Of a stretch of 64,000 nt of DNA, positions 31,801 to 42,967 are shown one piece after another. The stretch comes from Coniferiporia sulphurascens (lineage: Eukaryota; Basidiomycota; Agaricomycetes; Hymenochaetales; Hymenochaetaceae). Position 1 is the first letter of the stretch. Each line of letters starts with the position of its first letter. A program made the translations under genes and the position numbers. A model generated the notes under the pieces. It ran no database searches and was not told the origin of the DNA. It saw only the letters and a program-made list of their open reading frames with translations. Location of the stretch: positions 620,001 to 684,000 of the forward strand of contig NBBA01000012.1 in NCBI GenBank assembly GCA_002794785.1, read 5' to 3'.

Positions 31801-33410
31801 TATTGGCCCTCCTCCTCTGGTGACTATGCACCAGCTGTGTCTGCTCTGTCTTAGCATGGGGCGCCCCAGTCTGGTACCATGGCTGCCGCCAGAAAACACT
31901 AATAAACCACCTCCAGTCTGTGCAAAACACGGCCTGCCAGTGGATACTAGGTGTCTATAAGGGTGCCTCCCCTTTTTCTACAAACTTTTTATGCTCAGTC
32001 CCTCCCCTCTCTTTTTACTTCGAATATCTAAAAACGTCCCATTCCCTGCACCTATGGCACACCCCCCACTCTATTGGCCGCAAACGTTTCCATAATGTAA
32101 CTAATAGACCTTTCTCCCTTTCTCTGCAGGTCCGAGTCCCTCGGGTACAACTGGTCCCTGCATACATGCACCCCCCCTGGATGGATCCCCTGGCCTTTAC
32201 AGGTGGAAGGGTCACTTTCACCCTCCCCTCCCTCCCGGTCATAGGCGACATGCACAAAGAGTTTGTGCAGGCTGCCCTAGACCTCAGCACCATCCCCCAC
32301 CTCCAGGTCTTCACAGATGGCTCTCACATCGGAACAGCCTCAAGATCCACTATCTGCGCTATGCTCGGCCGAACCAAACTCTGGTCTTGCTGACTCGCCT
32401 CCCCCACCTATGCCACAGCCACAGATGCGGAAATTTTTTCTCTCGCCACCGCCCCTGGCTGGGCCACGCACCACCTTTGCACACACCTGCCTGTCGCATC
32501 AAACCTGTTCTTTCTGTCTGATTCGCTGATGGCACTCAACCTCTTCCGCAACTGGGCCGCCATTCTGGGTGCCCATCTCCTCCACCTTTGGAAGGCGGGG
32601 GTCGAGACGCTTCTGGACTTGCATCCAGATCTCACCATCCATTTTGTGTGGTGTCTGGGTCACTCGGATGTCCCTGGAAATGAATGGGCTGACAATGAGG
32701 CGAAACTCACCACGGAGCTCCCCCCCTTGCAACTTGCACCCTCCATATCTGCCCTAAAGGAAGTGGCCACCAAGACTCTGGTCGAATGGTGGACGCTATC
32801 CCTGGCCCGCCCCCTAGCCTCCACCGCCGATAAATATTTGGCCGTACACGGCATCCCCTCCCATCGCCCATGGAAGCTGCTCACCCACTCTGCGGACCAC
32901 CCCTGACACCACCTTTCTGCAGTAGTGCAAGTCCTCTGTCACACCGGTCCCTATGGGGGCTACTGGTTGAGCTTTGACTCAGCCTACCGACGCAGGCATG
33001 GCCTGATCTCCCACTGCAGGTGGCATAACCACCCACCATGGCCAGCGCAGATGACCGCCCACATTTTAGGCAGGTGTTCCACTTTCAAACCCTGGATTCA
33101 GTGCATCTGGCCAGCCAAAATCCCCCTCCCAGCCCACCACTCAGAATGGGCAGAGGAAAACCGTATACCGGTTCTGTGCCATTGGCTTAGGCTGATGGGG
33201 CACCTGAACCGCCTCTCAGACAGAACCACAGGCGCCATTCGCCTGGCTTTCGCCGCAATGGAACTAGATGGCTACCCCACCAATGAGGACATGGACCTGG
33301 ACCTCCTTAGGGACTACATGTGCTGTATGCTCGGACCCTGTACCCAGGACTCGGACCCGGCTCTCTTGGAGCTCTCAGGTATGCTCCCACCCTTTCTCTC
33401 TGACCTGTGA
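28847..33410 (+). pseudogene. L10 ORF2 (endonuclease, RT, RNase H), split by LTR-1C
   Basis: ATG 28847 overlaps the ORF1 stop as ATGA. Endonuclease blocks: MIRDISVMQWNAA, LIQEPPWYQIGLQPS, GDFNCCHPTW. LTR-1C (29382-29939) and its TSD cut the domain; removing them keeps the frame until a 1-nt loss near 30065 in the WAPP motif. From there to 33410 a single frame runs through RT (LAVDIQGFFDSVH, GTPQGLPVSPIL, AYIDDHLL), RNase H (VFTDGSHIG, WCLGHSDVPGNEWAD) and the C terminus (ALLELSGMLPPFLSDL). It has five in-frame stops, all TGA (30438, 30643, 31821, 32391, 32904). The RT and RNase H catalytic residues are otherwise retained. Confidence 0.9.
29382..29939 (-). mobile_element. LTR-1C: solo LTR, 558 bp, TSD ATTGA
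   Basis: TGTTAAGC...TTGTAACA termini; perfect 5-bp TSD ATTGA at 29377-29381 and 29940-29944. It interrupts the endonuclease domain of L10, just after the GDFN block. Confidence 0.93.
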
Positions 33411-33714
33411 CCGCCTTTCAGACTCCTGATCATATGTCCTGGCTGGTGCTCTCACCCTCCCATTCCCCATTCTAAGCTACCCCCTTTGCCTGCACTCGTC
33501 TGCTTGGTATCATTGTAGTGATATGTATTCCTCCCTCTTCTTCAGTTTTCTCTACTAATAGGGGCCCTTCACACCTTGGCACCCTTCGGGGAGCAGGGCC
33601 CCTGCCCAGTTTCGTGCATTGCGTGATGACAGGCGCCTCTGTTGTTATGTAGTTAGGGCAGCTTGTAATTAGGTAATACTGCAGGAATAATTTTTTTTAA
33701 AAAAAAAAAAAAAA
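33411..33714 (+). repeat. L10 3' UTR with poly(A) tail
   Basis: Subfamily-A type 3' UTR (GATATGTATTCCTCC, GTAATTAGGTAATACTGCAGGAATAA) without the long C/G inverted repeat. It ends in TTTTTTTT followed by an A-run rather than AAT repeats. Confidence 0.88.
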
Positions 33715-33818
33715 GGCAAAGCCAAATGGACAACATCAGGCAAAATGGGGTAGCTTAGAATAGGAAAGGGAGGGCGAGAGCACCGGCCGGGACATGTGCG
33801 GGGGAGTCTGAAAGGCAG

Positions 33819-36800
33819 TCATAGATCAGAGGAAAAGGGAGGAAGTGCACCTGAAAGCTCCAAGAGAGCCGGGTCCAGGTCCTGGGAACGGGTTCCAAGC
33901 ATACAACTCATGTATTCCCAAAGGAGGTCCAAGTCCATATCTTTGTTGGTCAGGTGTCCCTCCAGCTCCATCATGGCAAAAGCCAGGCAGATGGTGGCGG
34001 AGGTATGGTCAGAGAGGCGGTTAAGGTGCCCCATCAGCTTCAGCCAGTGGCACAGAACCTGGAGGCAGTTTTCATCAGCCCACTCGGTGTGGTGGGTCGG
34101 AAGTGGGTCATGGGGGGGCCAGACCTTGCGGATCCATGGTTGGAATGTTAGACATCTGCCCAGAACATGGGCGGTCAACTGGGCCAGCCAGGGGGGTGGT
34201 TGTGCCACCTGCAATGCGAGATCAGACCATGTCGGTGTCGGTAGGCCGAGTCAAAGCTCAGCCAGTAGCCCCCATAGGGACTGGCATGACAGAGGACCTG
34301 AGTGACTGCAGAGAGTTCCCAGCAGGGGTGGTCCACCAATTGTGTGAGGAGTTTTCGGGGACGTCGGGAGGGGACGCCATTGACAGCTAAGTATTTGTTG
34401 GCTGTCGAGGCAAGTGGGCGGGCAAGCGAGAGGGACCACTGTTCCATGAGAGTGTTGACAGCAGTCTCTTTCAGTGTGGAGGTGGAGGGTGCGAGGGGAG
34501 ATGGGGGTAGGTTCATTGCGAACTTCGCCTCGTGGTCCACCCATTCATTCCCGGGGATGTCAGAGTGACCCGGGCACCAAATGAAATGTATGGAAAGATC
34601 TGGGTATGAGTCCAATAGAGTCTGGACCCCTGCCTTCCATTGGTGGAGGAGGTGTGCGCCTGGGACTGGTGCCCATGTGCATATCAGGTGGAGTGCCGTC
34701 AGTGAATCTGACAGAAAGAAGATGTCGGATGTGACAGGCAAGTGCTCCCGTAGGTGGTGTGTGGCCCAGCTCGGTGCAGAGGTGAGGGAGAAGATCTCTG
34801 CGTCCATGGCTGTTGTGCAGGTGGGGGAGGCCAGTTGTTGGGACTTGAGTCAGGTGAGGCCTCTCATGGCACAGACAGCTGATCCAGACTTAGCGCCGAT
34901 GCGTGAGCCATCGGTGAAAACCTGGAGGTGGGGGAGGGTGCTCAGGGTGCATGCAGCCCCCACAAATTCCTTGCGGGTGTCTTCACCGACCAGAGTGATA
35001 GGAGTGGCAAATGAGACTCTGCCGTTCGTAAATGCAAGAGGATCCGTCCACAGGGGACGAGTGTATGCAGGGACTGGTTGAACCCAAGGTACCCGGACCT
35101 GCAGAGAAGTGGAGAAGGGGCGGTTAGTTACAGTTTTATAATAGCATTTTCTACCGACAGAGTGTGGGGTGCGCCAGAGGCGCAGAGAATGGAGGGTCTT
35201 AGCATATTCGAGATAATAAGAGAGAGGGGGAAGGGAACAAAGGAAATTAGTAGAGAAAGGAGAGGTACCCTTATAGACACCGAGAATCCATCTGCATGCC
35301 GTGTTTTGCACAGCCTGCAGGCGGCTTACTAAGGTTTTTTTGGTGTCAGCCATGATACCATACTGGCGCGCCCCATGTGAGGATGGAGCAGACACAGGCA
35401 GTGTACAGTCGGCGGAGGAGGAGGGCCAAGATTCCGCGTTCCGTGTTGCCCAGAATGTGGAGGGCAGCTAGGGTGGAGAGGCCCTTGGAGTGCATGCATT
35501 CCACATGGGCCTTAAAAGTGAGGGTGGGGTCCCACCATATTCCCAGCCAGTGAAGCGGGATAGAGGGTCAGATGAGAGTGGTGGGGGCGACCCAAACTCC
35601 AGCGGTGTCCCAGTCGGTGTACATGGCTGAACGTCATTGGGGTGGGTGGAAGTGTAGGCACTCTGTTTTGGCAGCTTCGATGTTGAGACCAATGGCGCTG
35701 AAGTGGGCATTGAGTTGATGGTAGGTGTTAGACAGTTGCTGGCAGTTGGATGCCACGCTGGGTCCGACACACACCAGGAGGTGGTCGTCAACGTAAGCAA
35801 GGGTGGTGGTGCTGGTTTGGTGAAATTTCCGGAGGACCACACCTGTGAATATAGTCGAGAGGATCGGGGACACAGGTGATCCCTGAGGAGTGCCAAGGTC
35901 AGGTTTCTGGGCTGTTGGGAGGATGGTGCTGTCAAAAGCGATGGCGACCTGCCGGTCCTGTCATGAAGGACAAGCACCAGTTCGCCATGTCAGGTGGGCA
36001 CCGGAGGTCCAGTAGTTGTTGGTGGAGGAGTTGCGGGTGAACTGAGTCGAAGAACCCCTGGATGTCAACTGCAAGGACCGAACATACGCAGCCTTCGGAG
36101 TGAGCTCATTCCGCAATCTGTAATAGGTGTTGGGCGGTGTCGTAGACAGAGTGTCCCTGACGTCCCCCATATTGGTTAGGTGGCAGCCAGTCCCTTGTGT
36201 TGGTGAGGAACTGGAGCCAGTTAGCGATAATTTTTTCGAGGAGCTTCCCAAGGGTTTCCTCGAGGGTGATGGGCCGATAGGATTGTGGCGAGAAGGGGTC
36301 CTTCTTGTTTGGCTTCCGGAGCATTACTACTTTTGCTGCCTGCCAGCACTTGGGGTGGTGCCCCATGCACAGACAGTCATTGAAAAGAGCAAGGATCTCC
36401 TCAGGATAGGCCTCCACCACCCATTTCAGGGGGCGGTAGCCTATGCCCGAGAGGCCCGGGGCCGACAAGTTGGAGGTGTCGGACAGTGCCCTCGTAAGCT
36501 CTGAGTGGAGTATTGGCGGGGCAGCTGGTTGGGGAGGAGGCAGCAGGCTGTCGGCCGCTTGTTGGGGTGGCAGGGGTGTGAAGAAAGTTGTGCAGAATAG
36601 CTCACCTTTCTCATTGTCCGATTGGGTGAAGGAGCCGTCACTCTTTTTGAGTGAGGGGATTGGTGTAGGGCGATTGCCGAGGCCTCGTTTGGCCCAGCCC
36701 CAGATGTTGGAGGCATCTGCTTGGTCTGCTTGCTCAGCATAGAAGTGCTGCTTTGCCGCCCGGATGCCCCGCTTAAATGCACGGTGGGCTGCTGACCGCT

Positions 36801-37829
36801 GAAGGGGGGTGGGGGCTGCTGAGATCGCCTGGAGGAGTGATTTGCAGGTCGGGGTCCACCATGGGACCTCGGTTTTGGACAGCTTGCTGATTCTGGTGAA
36901 GGGAGCGAGGGCGGCAATCATGGAGTCGACCACTGCCTGCACTTTGATGTCAAGGGTGAGGGTGTTGTCAACCTGTTGAAGAAAGGTGGCTTCAAGTAGT
37001 GGAAAGGTGATATCGGTCCACTCCTCCTTGTTGGCCAGTAGTAGCCGGCAGGTTTTGACAGTGGGAGGTGGGGACCAGGATGGCAAGGACCAGCGTAGCA
37101 TGGCGTGGTCGGACAGAGCAGAGGTGGATGAGGTGCCCGAGTCTAGGATGAAGTCGGGGTTGATTGTGGGGGGGGGACCAGATCATGTCAATTGGGCACC
37201 GCCGACGATTGTCGACAGGCCTTGAGTCAGAGTCCGGGAGGTGAGCTGGTGCAAAGGCCGTGCTCCTAGAAGAAGTCATTGAGAGGTTGCACTCTCAAGT
37301 CCTCCTGCCATGCAGCTAGGAGTTTGGACCATGAGTGGTGGCGACAGTTGAAGTCGCCTGCCACGAGTAGAGTAGAGGCCAGGGCTGGTGGGATTGTGAA
37401 GAGGAAAGACTCACCGGGGTAGAGTGGGGTGGCGGTGGTGCAGTCTGGCGTGTGCATACCATAGTAGTTGCAGAGGCGGACCGTTAGATGGGAGTGGAGT
37501 TCAATGGTGAGGACATCGGTGCCAGAGGATGCGGTGCCTAGGACTGACCATGCAGTTGATGGGATGGCCCGGGATATGTACGTAACGACCCTTGGCCGGG
37601 TGGCTGGGGGAAGCATGGCAGTGTATCCTGGGAGGGAGGGGACATTGAGGACCAGCATGCCGGTTGGGTCAGTGAGTGAGGGCTGGAGACCAATTTGATA
37701 CCAGGGTGGTTCCTGAATCAAAATGATGGTGGGTGGAGATGGGTCAGTGGTGAGGATTGGAATGAGGGAATGGACCGCGGCTAGAGAGTGGGCGGCAATC
37801 CACTGAAGAATAGAGATGTCTCTATTCAT
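33819..37829 (-). pseudogene. L11 ORF2 (endonuclease, RT, RNase H), frameshifted
   Basis: ATG 37829 (MNRDISILQWIAA) overlaps the ORF1 stop. Endonuclease: LIQEPPWYQIGLQPS, GDFNCRHHSW, CPIDMIWSPP. RT: KPNKKDPFSPQSYRPITLEETLGKLLEK, NQYGGRQGHSVYDTAQH, SPILSTIF, AYVDDHLL. RNase H: VFTDGSRIG, EIFSLTSAPSWA, LSDSLTAL, WCPGHSDIPGNEW. It ends ALPPFSSDL at 33819. At least five frame changes are needed, for example near 37270, 36000, 35630 and 34210. It is a sister of L4, sharing the MNRDIS start and tail type. Confidence 0.88.
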
Positions 37830-39843
37830 TGGTCCTCCATATGTTCGTCTTCAGGCCCCTCGATGGCCTCAAGAATTTGGCGATAGCGCTGTTTCTTGGG
37901 GCATTGAGGGAGGGTGGCGGGGTGGTCACCTTTGCAGTTAGTGCAGTAGCGAGGGTGAGGGCAGTGGTCGCCCTCAATGGCTTCGGTGGTGCAGGATGCA
38001 CACAACTTACGGTGATTGTGGGTTAGGTGACCCCTGCTGCAGTCGGCGCAGCATGGCTGGGCATGGCAGCCTTTCGTCCCGTGGCCTAGTCCCTGGCAGC
38101 GCTCACATTGGGTGAGGCTGGGGCGGTAGGGAGGGATGGAGAGGGAGAGGGCGGAGCCGAACAGCCAAACTCGCAGGCGCTTGAGCAGTTGCACGTGGAT
38201 TGATCCATCTGGGTCAGAGAAGGAGAATGCCACTGGGCACTTCTGAAGAGTCAGAAGATGGTCCTCAGTGGCAGTGAAGTGAGGGTTGACTACGAAGTTG
38301 AGGGGGCAGAGTGCCGGGTTGTTCCGGATTTCGGCCATCAGGGCCTTTGGGGAGATGGTGTGGCCATTCTGGCCGAAGAGATAGTCCATGCAGGGCACCA
38401 TGGAGATGCGGAGGGCGGACCGGAGGCGGACACAGATGGGGGTGAGGGTGAACCTGGCGGAGATTTGGTCAGCCAATGCAGATAAGCACCTGTTGCACAT
38501 ATGGGCCGCAAATGCCGCTGAGTGACAGTCTATGATTGTGTCAGTGGCAGGTGAGGCAGAGGAGGGTCTCTTGGCGAAAGAGGTCACAAGGTTTCCCTTC
38601 ACATTGAAGGAGGATGCGAGGACTGTGACCTGGTCAGCAGTTGGTAGAGAGGCAAAAAACTCACAGGCGGTGGCAGTAAGGCACATGGCCGGGAGCTGTA
38701 GCTCGGTTTTGGGGATGACAGCTGGGATGAGGACCAAGGTTGGGTCCTTGGCGTAGACCGGGGGTGGAGGCGGGACCTGGCATTGATTTTTCTTCTTCTT
38801 GTGGGTCACCATCATGAAGACAGTGCCCAGAGCTGGTGCAATGGGGTTGGGGTTAGAGGCTGTGGGTGGGGCTGGGGCAGCCGCCACCTGGGTGTAGGAA
38901 GTTGGCGCCACGGTGATGGCAGCCTGGGCGGTGATGGTGGTGGGGGCCTGGGCCTTCTGGGCCTGTGGGGCGCAGGGCGCAGGCCGGTTGACAAGCATGG
39001 AGACTTGCCAGGAGATGGAGGCCACTTCTGTGGAGAGCTGCTTGACAATGTTAGTCAGCGCAGCCACATCAGGTGATACATTAGTGGTTTGGGGGTTCTG
39101 GTCGGGGCAGAGGGTTGTGGGGCAGTGGTCGGGGTCCTTTGTTGGGGGCGAGCTGGGGCGAAGGGCGCTGGCAGGGAGGCTTCTGCCCCCTCCCTTGCAA
39201 AGTTGTAGGCCATCTCCAGATTGCGGGAGACGATGTGTTGGGGGTCCTTCTCATCCCTAAAAACGCCGGCGATTGTCTGTTGAACATTCCAAAAGAGGTT
39301 GCCAACAAACTAGGCAGCTGCCCAGTCGGTCTCAGCAGCGCTGGAGCGGTGGGTCTTCCGGTCGAAGTCTTCCAGTGCGCAGGAGATGGAGTACATGAAT
39401 CCCAACATGTGCGGCTCAAACTGGGCTCGAGGGCGGGGTCAGGGGGTGTGTGGGGACAGGTTTTCGGATGAACACTTATTGGTGAGTGGCAGCGAGGGTG
39501 TGTGCAGGTTCTCGAGGATGTCTTCCATCTCGCCCGGCTCGTTGGGGCCTACAGAGGGGGGGGCGGCTGATGTGCTCGAACATGCGGGTGAACTCCATGT
39601 TCGAGACTCCGATGGTGGGGGATGGGGCGAGACGGAGCACGTCTGGAGACGATGCCGGGAGGCTAGGTCGATTTGGGCAGGGGTGGGGGTCGTACTGTGC
39701 ATAGCGGTGGCAATGTTGCCAGTGGCCACCCAGTTGGCGGTGGCCCTGGTGGCCCTGTCGGCATCAGTGCTGGCTGATGAGGGAGGTGGGAGGGGTGGTC
39801 GAGTCGAACGTAGAGCATTCCTGTATCCACTGGGGTTCGACAT
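37826..39843 (-). pseudogene. L11 ORF1 (gag-like with CCHC knuckles), broken
   Basis: ATG 39843 (MSNPSGYRNALRSTRP) gives 134 open codons to a TGA at 39441-39439, where the protein would read PRPRA. A TAG follows within the GNLFWNVQQ block, and an indel occurs near 39100. From 39067 the ORF is open for 413 codons to 37826: NIVKQLSTEVASI, Pro/Ala linker, KKKKNQ, MVPCMDYLFGQNGHTI, then knuckles CERCQGLGHGTKGC, CCADCSRGHLTHNH and CTNCKGDHPATLPQC. The stop TGA overlaps the ORF2 ATG. Confidence 0.88.
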
Positions 39844-39968
39844 GGGGGAGTTTTAGCTGCTCGCACTAGTGAGATGGTGGTGGTTACTGGTCAAGAAGGA
39901 TGAACATCCTTCTTGACCAGTAACCACCACCATCTCACTAGTGCGAGCAGCTAAAACTCCCCCATGTC
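39839..39968. repeat. Perfect head-to-head palindrome of two LINE 5' ends (64-bp arms, 2-bp centre)
   Basis: 39839-39902 is the exact reverse complement of 39905-39968, with AA as centre. The left arm is the head, leader and start codon of L11 (minus); the right arm is those of L12 (plus). It arises because L11 inserted after base 14 of L12 and the TSD rebuilt the L12 head next to the L11 head. Confidence 0.93.
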
Positions 39969-40132
39969 TGATAACCATGGACCTCCTTGTCACACTTGAC
40001 CCCCAGCCCCTCAGTCCTCATCAGCTAGCCTAGCTGCTGCCAGGGCCTCCAAAGCTGTCCACAACTGGGCAGCCACTGGAGCCACCACCGCCCGTTATGG
40101 AACAGCAGCTCCCACCACCCCCACCACCAACC
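39964..40132 (+). pseudogene. L12 ORF1, N-terminal fragment
   Basis: ATG 39964 (MSDNHGPPCHT), then a TGA where sister copies read ACTCGACC, then SSSASLAAARASKAVHNWAATGA, which matches the alanine-rich ORF1 N terminus. It is truncated at 40132 by the poly(T) end of L13. Confidence 0.82.
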
Positions 40133-40465
40133 TTTTTTTTTTTTTTTTTAAATTTATTATTCCTACTGAGTTATGCAATACACCTGTAGCCCCGAAGGGG
40201 CTGCCTGTAAAACTACCTAATGACTGAGGCACCCGTCATTGCTCATTGAGTGAAACTGGGCAGGGCACATGCCTCCCATGGGGGCCTAGTGTACTTATGC
40301 ACCCTATTAGGGATAAATGGAGAAGGGGAGAGGGAGGCATACATATTGCGACTACAAAAAGCCAAACCAGGCTGAGAGTGAGATCAGGAAAGAGGAGTCC
40401 CTTAGAAGAGGAAAGGAGCAGCTGCAAGTGCCATAGAAGAAACCAATGTGGAGTCCGAAGGGCAG
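40133..40465 (-). repeat. Subfamily-B LINE 3' UTR and tail of L13
   Basis: After a T-run the plus strand reads TTTATTATTCCTACTGAGTTATG and a CCCCGAAGGGG inverted repeat. It differs from subfamily A over most of its length but shares the GAGGCACC(C)GTCATTG core and the GCAGG/CAGTAGGAATAATAA end. It is the reference for the XY2 tail. Confidence 0.87.
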
Positions 40466-42261
40466 TCAAGAGTCAGAGGGAAATGGTGGGAGCATACCTG
40501 AAAGCTCCAAAAGAGCTGGGTCCGTGTCCTGAGTCCTGGATCCGAGCAACCTGCGCATGTAGCCCCAGAGGGTGTCCAAGTCAAGGTCATTACTGGTCAG
40601 GAGTCTGTCCAGTTCCATGGCTGTGAAGGCAAGGCGAATAGCCCCTGTGGTGCGGTTGGACATCCAGTTGAGGTGGCCTGTCAGGCGAAAGCCATCACCT
40701 TAAGACTAGGAGGTGGTTTTTGTCTGCCCATTCAGAATGGTGGACATGGAGGGGGTCGCTCTTGGGCCAGACATGGTGCATCCAAGGCTGGAAGGTTTCA
40801 CAGCTGCCTAGGACATGGGAGGTTGACTGCGCTGGCCAGGGTGGGTGGTTGTGCCACCTGCAGTGTGAGATCAGGCCATGTCTGCATCAGTAGGCTGAGT
40901 CGAAGCTCAACCAGTAGCCCCCAAAGGGACTGGCACAACAGAGGACCTGTGCCACAGCAGTGAGCTCAGAGCGGGGGTGGTTGACCCAGACCATGATGAT
41001 TTTCCGTGGTCAGCGGGTTGGAGGGCCGGTGACTGCAAGGTACTTGTCCGCAGTTGAGGCAAGGGGGCAGGCCAGCTGTAGGGACCAGTGCTCATGTAGG
41101 GTGTGAGTCGCCACTTCCTTCAGAGTGGAGATAGAGGGAGCTAGGGGCAATGGGGAAGCTCGGTGGCAAGCTTCGCCTCGGAGTCTGCCCATTCGTTCCC
41201 AGGGATGGCCTCGTGACCCAGGCACCATTGGAAATGAATGGTCAGATTTGGAAAAGAGTCGAGAAGAGTCTCGACCCCCGCCTTCCAGAGAGGGAGGAGC
41301 TGGGCCCCCGATGCTGAGGGCCAAGTGTGAAAGAGGCCGAGGGCTGTCAGAGAGTCGGAGAGGAAGTAGATCTCCTGGATGTCCATCAGTATGTGTTGTA
41401 GTCGGCATGCAGCCCAGCCTGGGGCAGTTGCCAGAGAGAAGATCTCGGCGTCTGTTGCTGTGGCGCAGGTGGGGGAGGCGAGTCGAAGGGAGGTGATGTA
41501 AAGATCTCCCTTCATGCCACAGATGGCAGAGCCTGAGGCATTACCAATGTGAGATCCATCCGTAAACACCTGCAGGGAAGAGTTGGTGCAGAGAGCCTGA
41601 GCTTGGGAGACATAGTGGTTGCGTACTTCCTCTGAGACTGGCTGCCTGGGGGCTGAGAAGACGATTCAACCTTGACCGAATGCGAGGGGGTCCATCCAGG
41701 GGGGGTGCGTGTACACTGGGATCCTTTGGACTTGGGGGACACAGACCTGCAACAAAAGTGAAAAAGGAGTGTTAGCATTAGGATTGAACTTTTTCTGCCC
41801 TACTCGGTGGGGGGTGCACCAGAGGCGCAAGGCATGAGTGGTCTTTAAATACTCGAAATAAGTGAAGAAAGGGGGAGTGGAGCAAAGAAAATTTGTAGAA
41901 TAGGGAGACGCACCCTTATAGATGCCTAAAATCCAATGGCAGGCGGTGTTCTGTACTGCCTGCAGTCGGTTGACAAGGGTTTTTTGTCGATGTCCATGAT
42001 ACCACACTGGTGCGCCCCATGCTAGGACGGTGCACACACAGGCGGTATAGAGTTGTTGGAGGTGGATGGCAGACAAGCCCCTCTCGGTGTTCCCGAGAAT
42101 GCGGAGGGCTGCCAGTGTTGAGAGGCCCTTGGAGCACATTTGCTCCATGTGGGGTTTGAAGGTGAGGCCCACATCCCACCATATTCCCAGCCAGCGCAGG
42201 GGGTTGGTGGGGTGGACCAGGGTGTTGGCGTCGATTTGTATCCCAGCGGTGTCCCAGCGGT
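40466..42261 (-). pseudogene. L13 ORF2: RT thumb, RNase H, C-terminal domain, frameshifted
   Basis: The minus strand reads PLRWLGIWWDVGLTFKPH, WGAPVWYHGHRQKTLVNRLQ, then a TGA after GQG, RNase H (MFTDGSHIGNASGSA, EIFSLATAPGWAA, LSDSLTAL, HFQWCLGHEAIPGNEWADSEAKL), and the C terminus ending GMLPPFPSDS at 40466. Frame changes occur near 41660, 41160 and 40690. A further RT piece (AGRWKWRAS region, ending before FDVE) lies beyond LTR-G at 43739-43801. It is the best-preserved RNase H of subfamily B. Confidence 0.85.
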
Positions 42262-42608
42262 TGTTAGGACCAAGGGTAACTGTGGTTAGCCAATGGAACA
42301 AGTAGTCGAGATAGAGTTGAGGTGTGTGATTGAGTCAAGAATAAGTCAGTAGATGTTGGTACTTCGCTCAGGAGAAGTCTGAGAGAATTGAGAAGGTGAA
42401 TTAAACTGGGGGTCTAGGCTGGTCTATGCCCTCCTTATATACATGAAGAAGAAGCTCCGCTTGAAAGCGGACGCTCCACAAGGCTCTGCAGTTGGAGCTA
42501 TGACGTCTCACAGTATCGTCATAGGCCCCACTGACTTGGAGCTGCATACCAGTGCAAATGACACCATAAGGTGATCATATGAGAAATAACTATCTATGAT
42601 TGGCCATT

Positions 42609-42675
42609 GGTGCTCCACTGAGCTCCACTGCGCTCCATGCGCTCCGCTATGCTCCACTAGGCTCCACTGAGCTCA
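42609..42675. repeat. Degenerate tandem repeat of GCTCCACTG-like units in LTR-G
   Basis: About six imperfect copies of a 9-11 bp unit (GCTCCACTGA, GCTCCACTGC, GCTCCATGC, GCTCCGCTAT, GCTCCACTAG, GCTCCACTGA). They lie between the TATA box and the ORF in LTR-G, upstream of the promoter in the inferred sense, where they could act as a repeated enhancer element. Confidence 0.75.
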
Positions 42676-42967
42676 TAGTGAAGTCATATGCTGTCATAAT
42701 GACTCTACCATGACGCTTAGGCTGTGTGCGCCACCCCACCATTACAGCATGCTACCCTGTAGACTTATGTGCTGGTGGCTTGATGTTGAGATGCTGCCTA
42801 ACAGCTTGATGATTGGTAAGTCATTGACTTGTCTTGTTGGCCTCCTGTACTGGTTCCTCCATGTTATCCTGTCGACTTGGACAATTGTCTTTTTAGAGTT
42901 TGTGGCTGGCTTCGGTAAGCGCTTCAGTTCCTGCCGAGTGTGGCTTAATCGCGTAATGTGATATCGG

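Larger units (their letters stand above)
26789..33714 (+). mobile_element. L10: full-length LINE, plus strand, in the L11 3' UTR
   Basis: The head at 26789 (CACATCCTTCTTGACC) follows the 12-bp TSD and the A tail ends at 33714 before the second TSD copy. ORF1 is 26850-28850, ORF2 28847-33410, and the 3' UTR runs to 33714. LTR-1C interrupts the endonuclease. Without the LTR it is about 6.36 kb. Confidence 0.92.
26565..39902 (-). mobile_element. L11: full-length LINE, minus strand, split by L10
   Basis: Pieces in minus order: 39902-33715 (head, ORF1, ORF2, proximal 3' UTR) and 26788-26565 (distal 3' UTR and A tail). L10 sits between them with a perfect 12-bp TSD GGCAAAGCCAAA (26777-26788, 33715-33726). 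L11's own TSD is CATCCTTCTT(A/G)ACC at 26551-26564 and 39905-39918. The net length is about 6.4 kb. Confidence 0.86.
26551..40132 (+). mobile_element. L12: LINE 5' end, plus strand, split by L11 and cut by L13
   Basis: The first 14 bases of its head (CATCCTTCTTAACC, 26551-26564) are followed by the poly(T) end of L11. The head reappears at 39905-39918 as the right TSD and continues into leader and ORF1 to 40132, where L13 begins. So L11 landed 14 bases into L12. The rest of L12 may be the sequence now in inverted orientation at 49288-52464 (see findings). Confidence 0.75.

Noticed and set aside
42742..42961. ORFs on the plus strand and in the second minus frame of LTR-G
   Set aside because: They are short and lack a start or composition that separates them from chance; only the 222-codon minus frame was kept, with low confidence.
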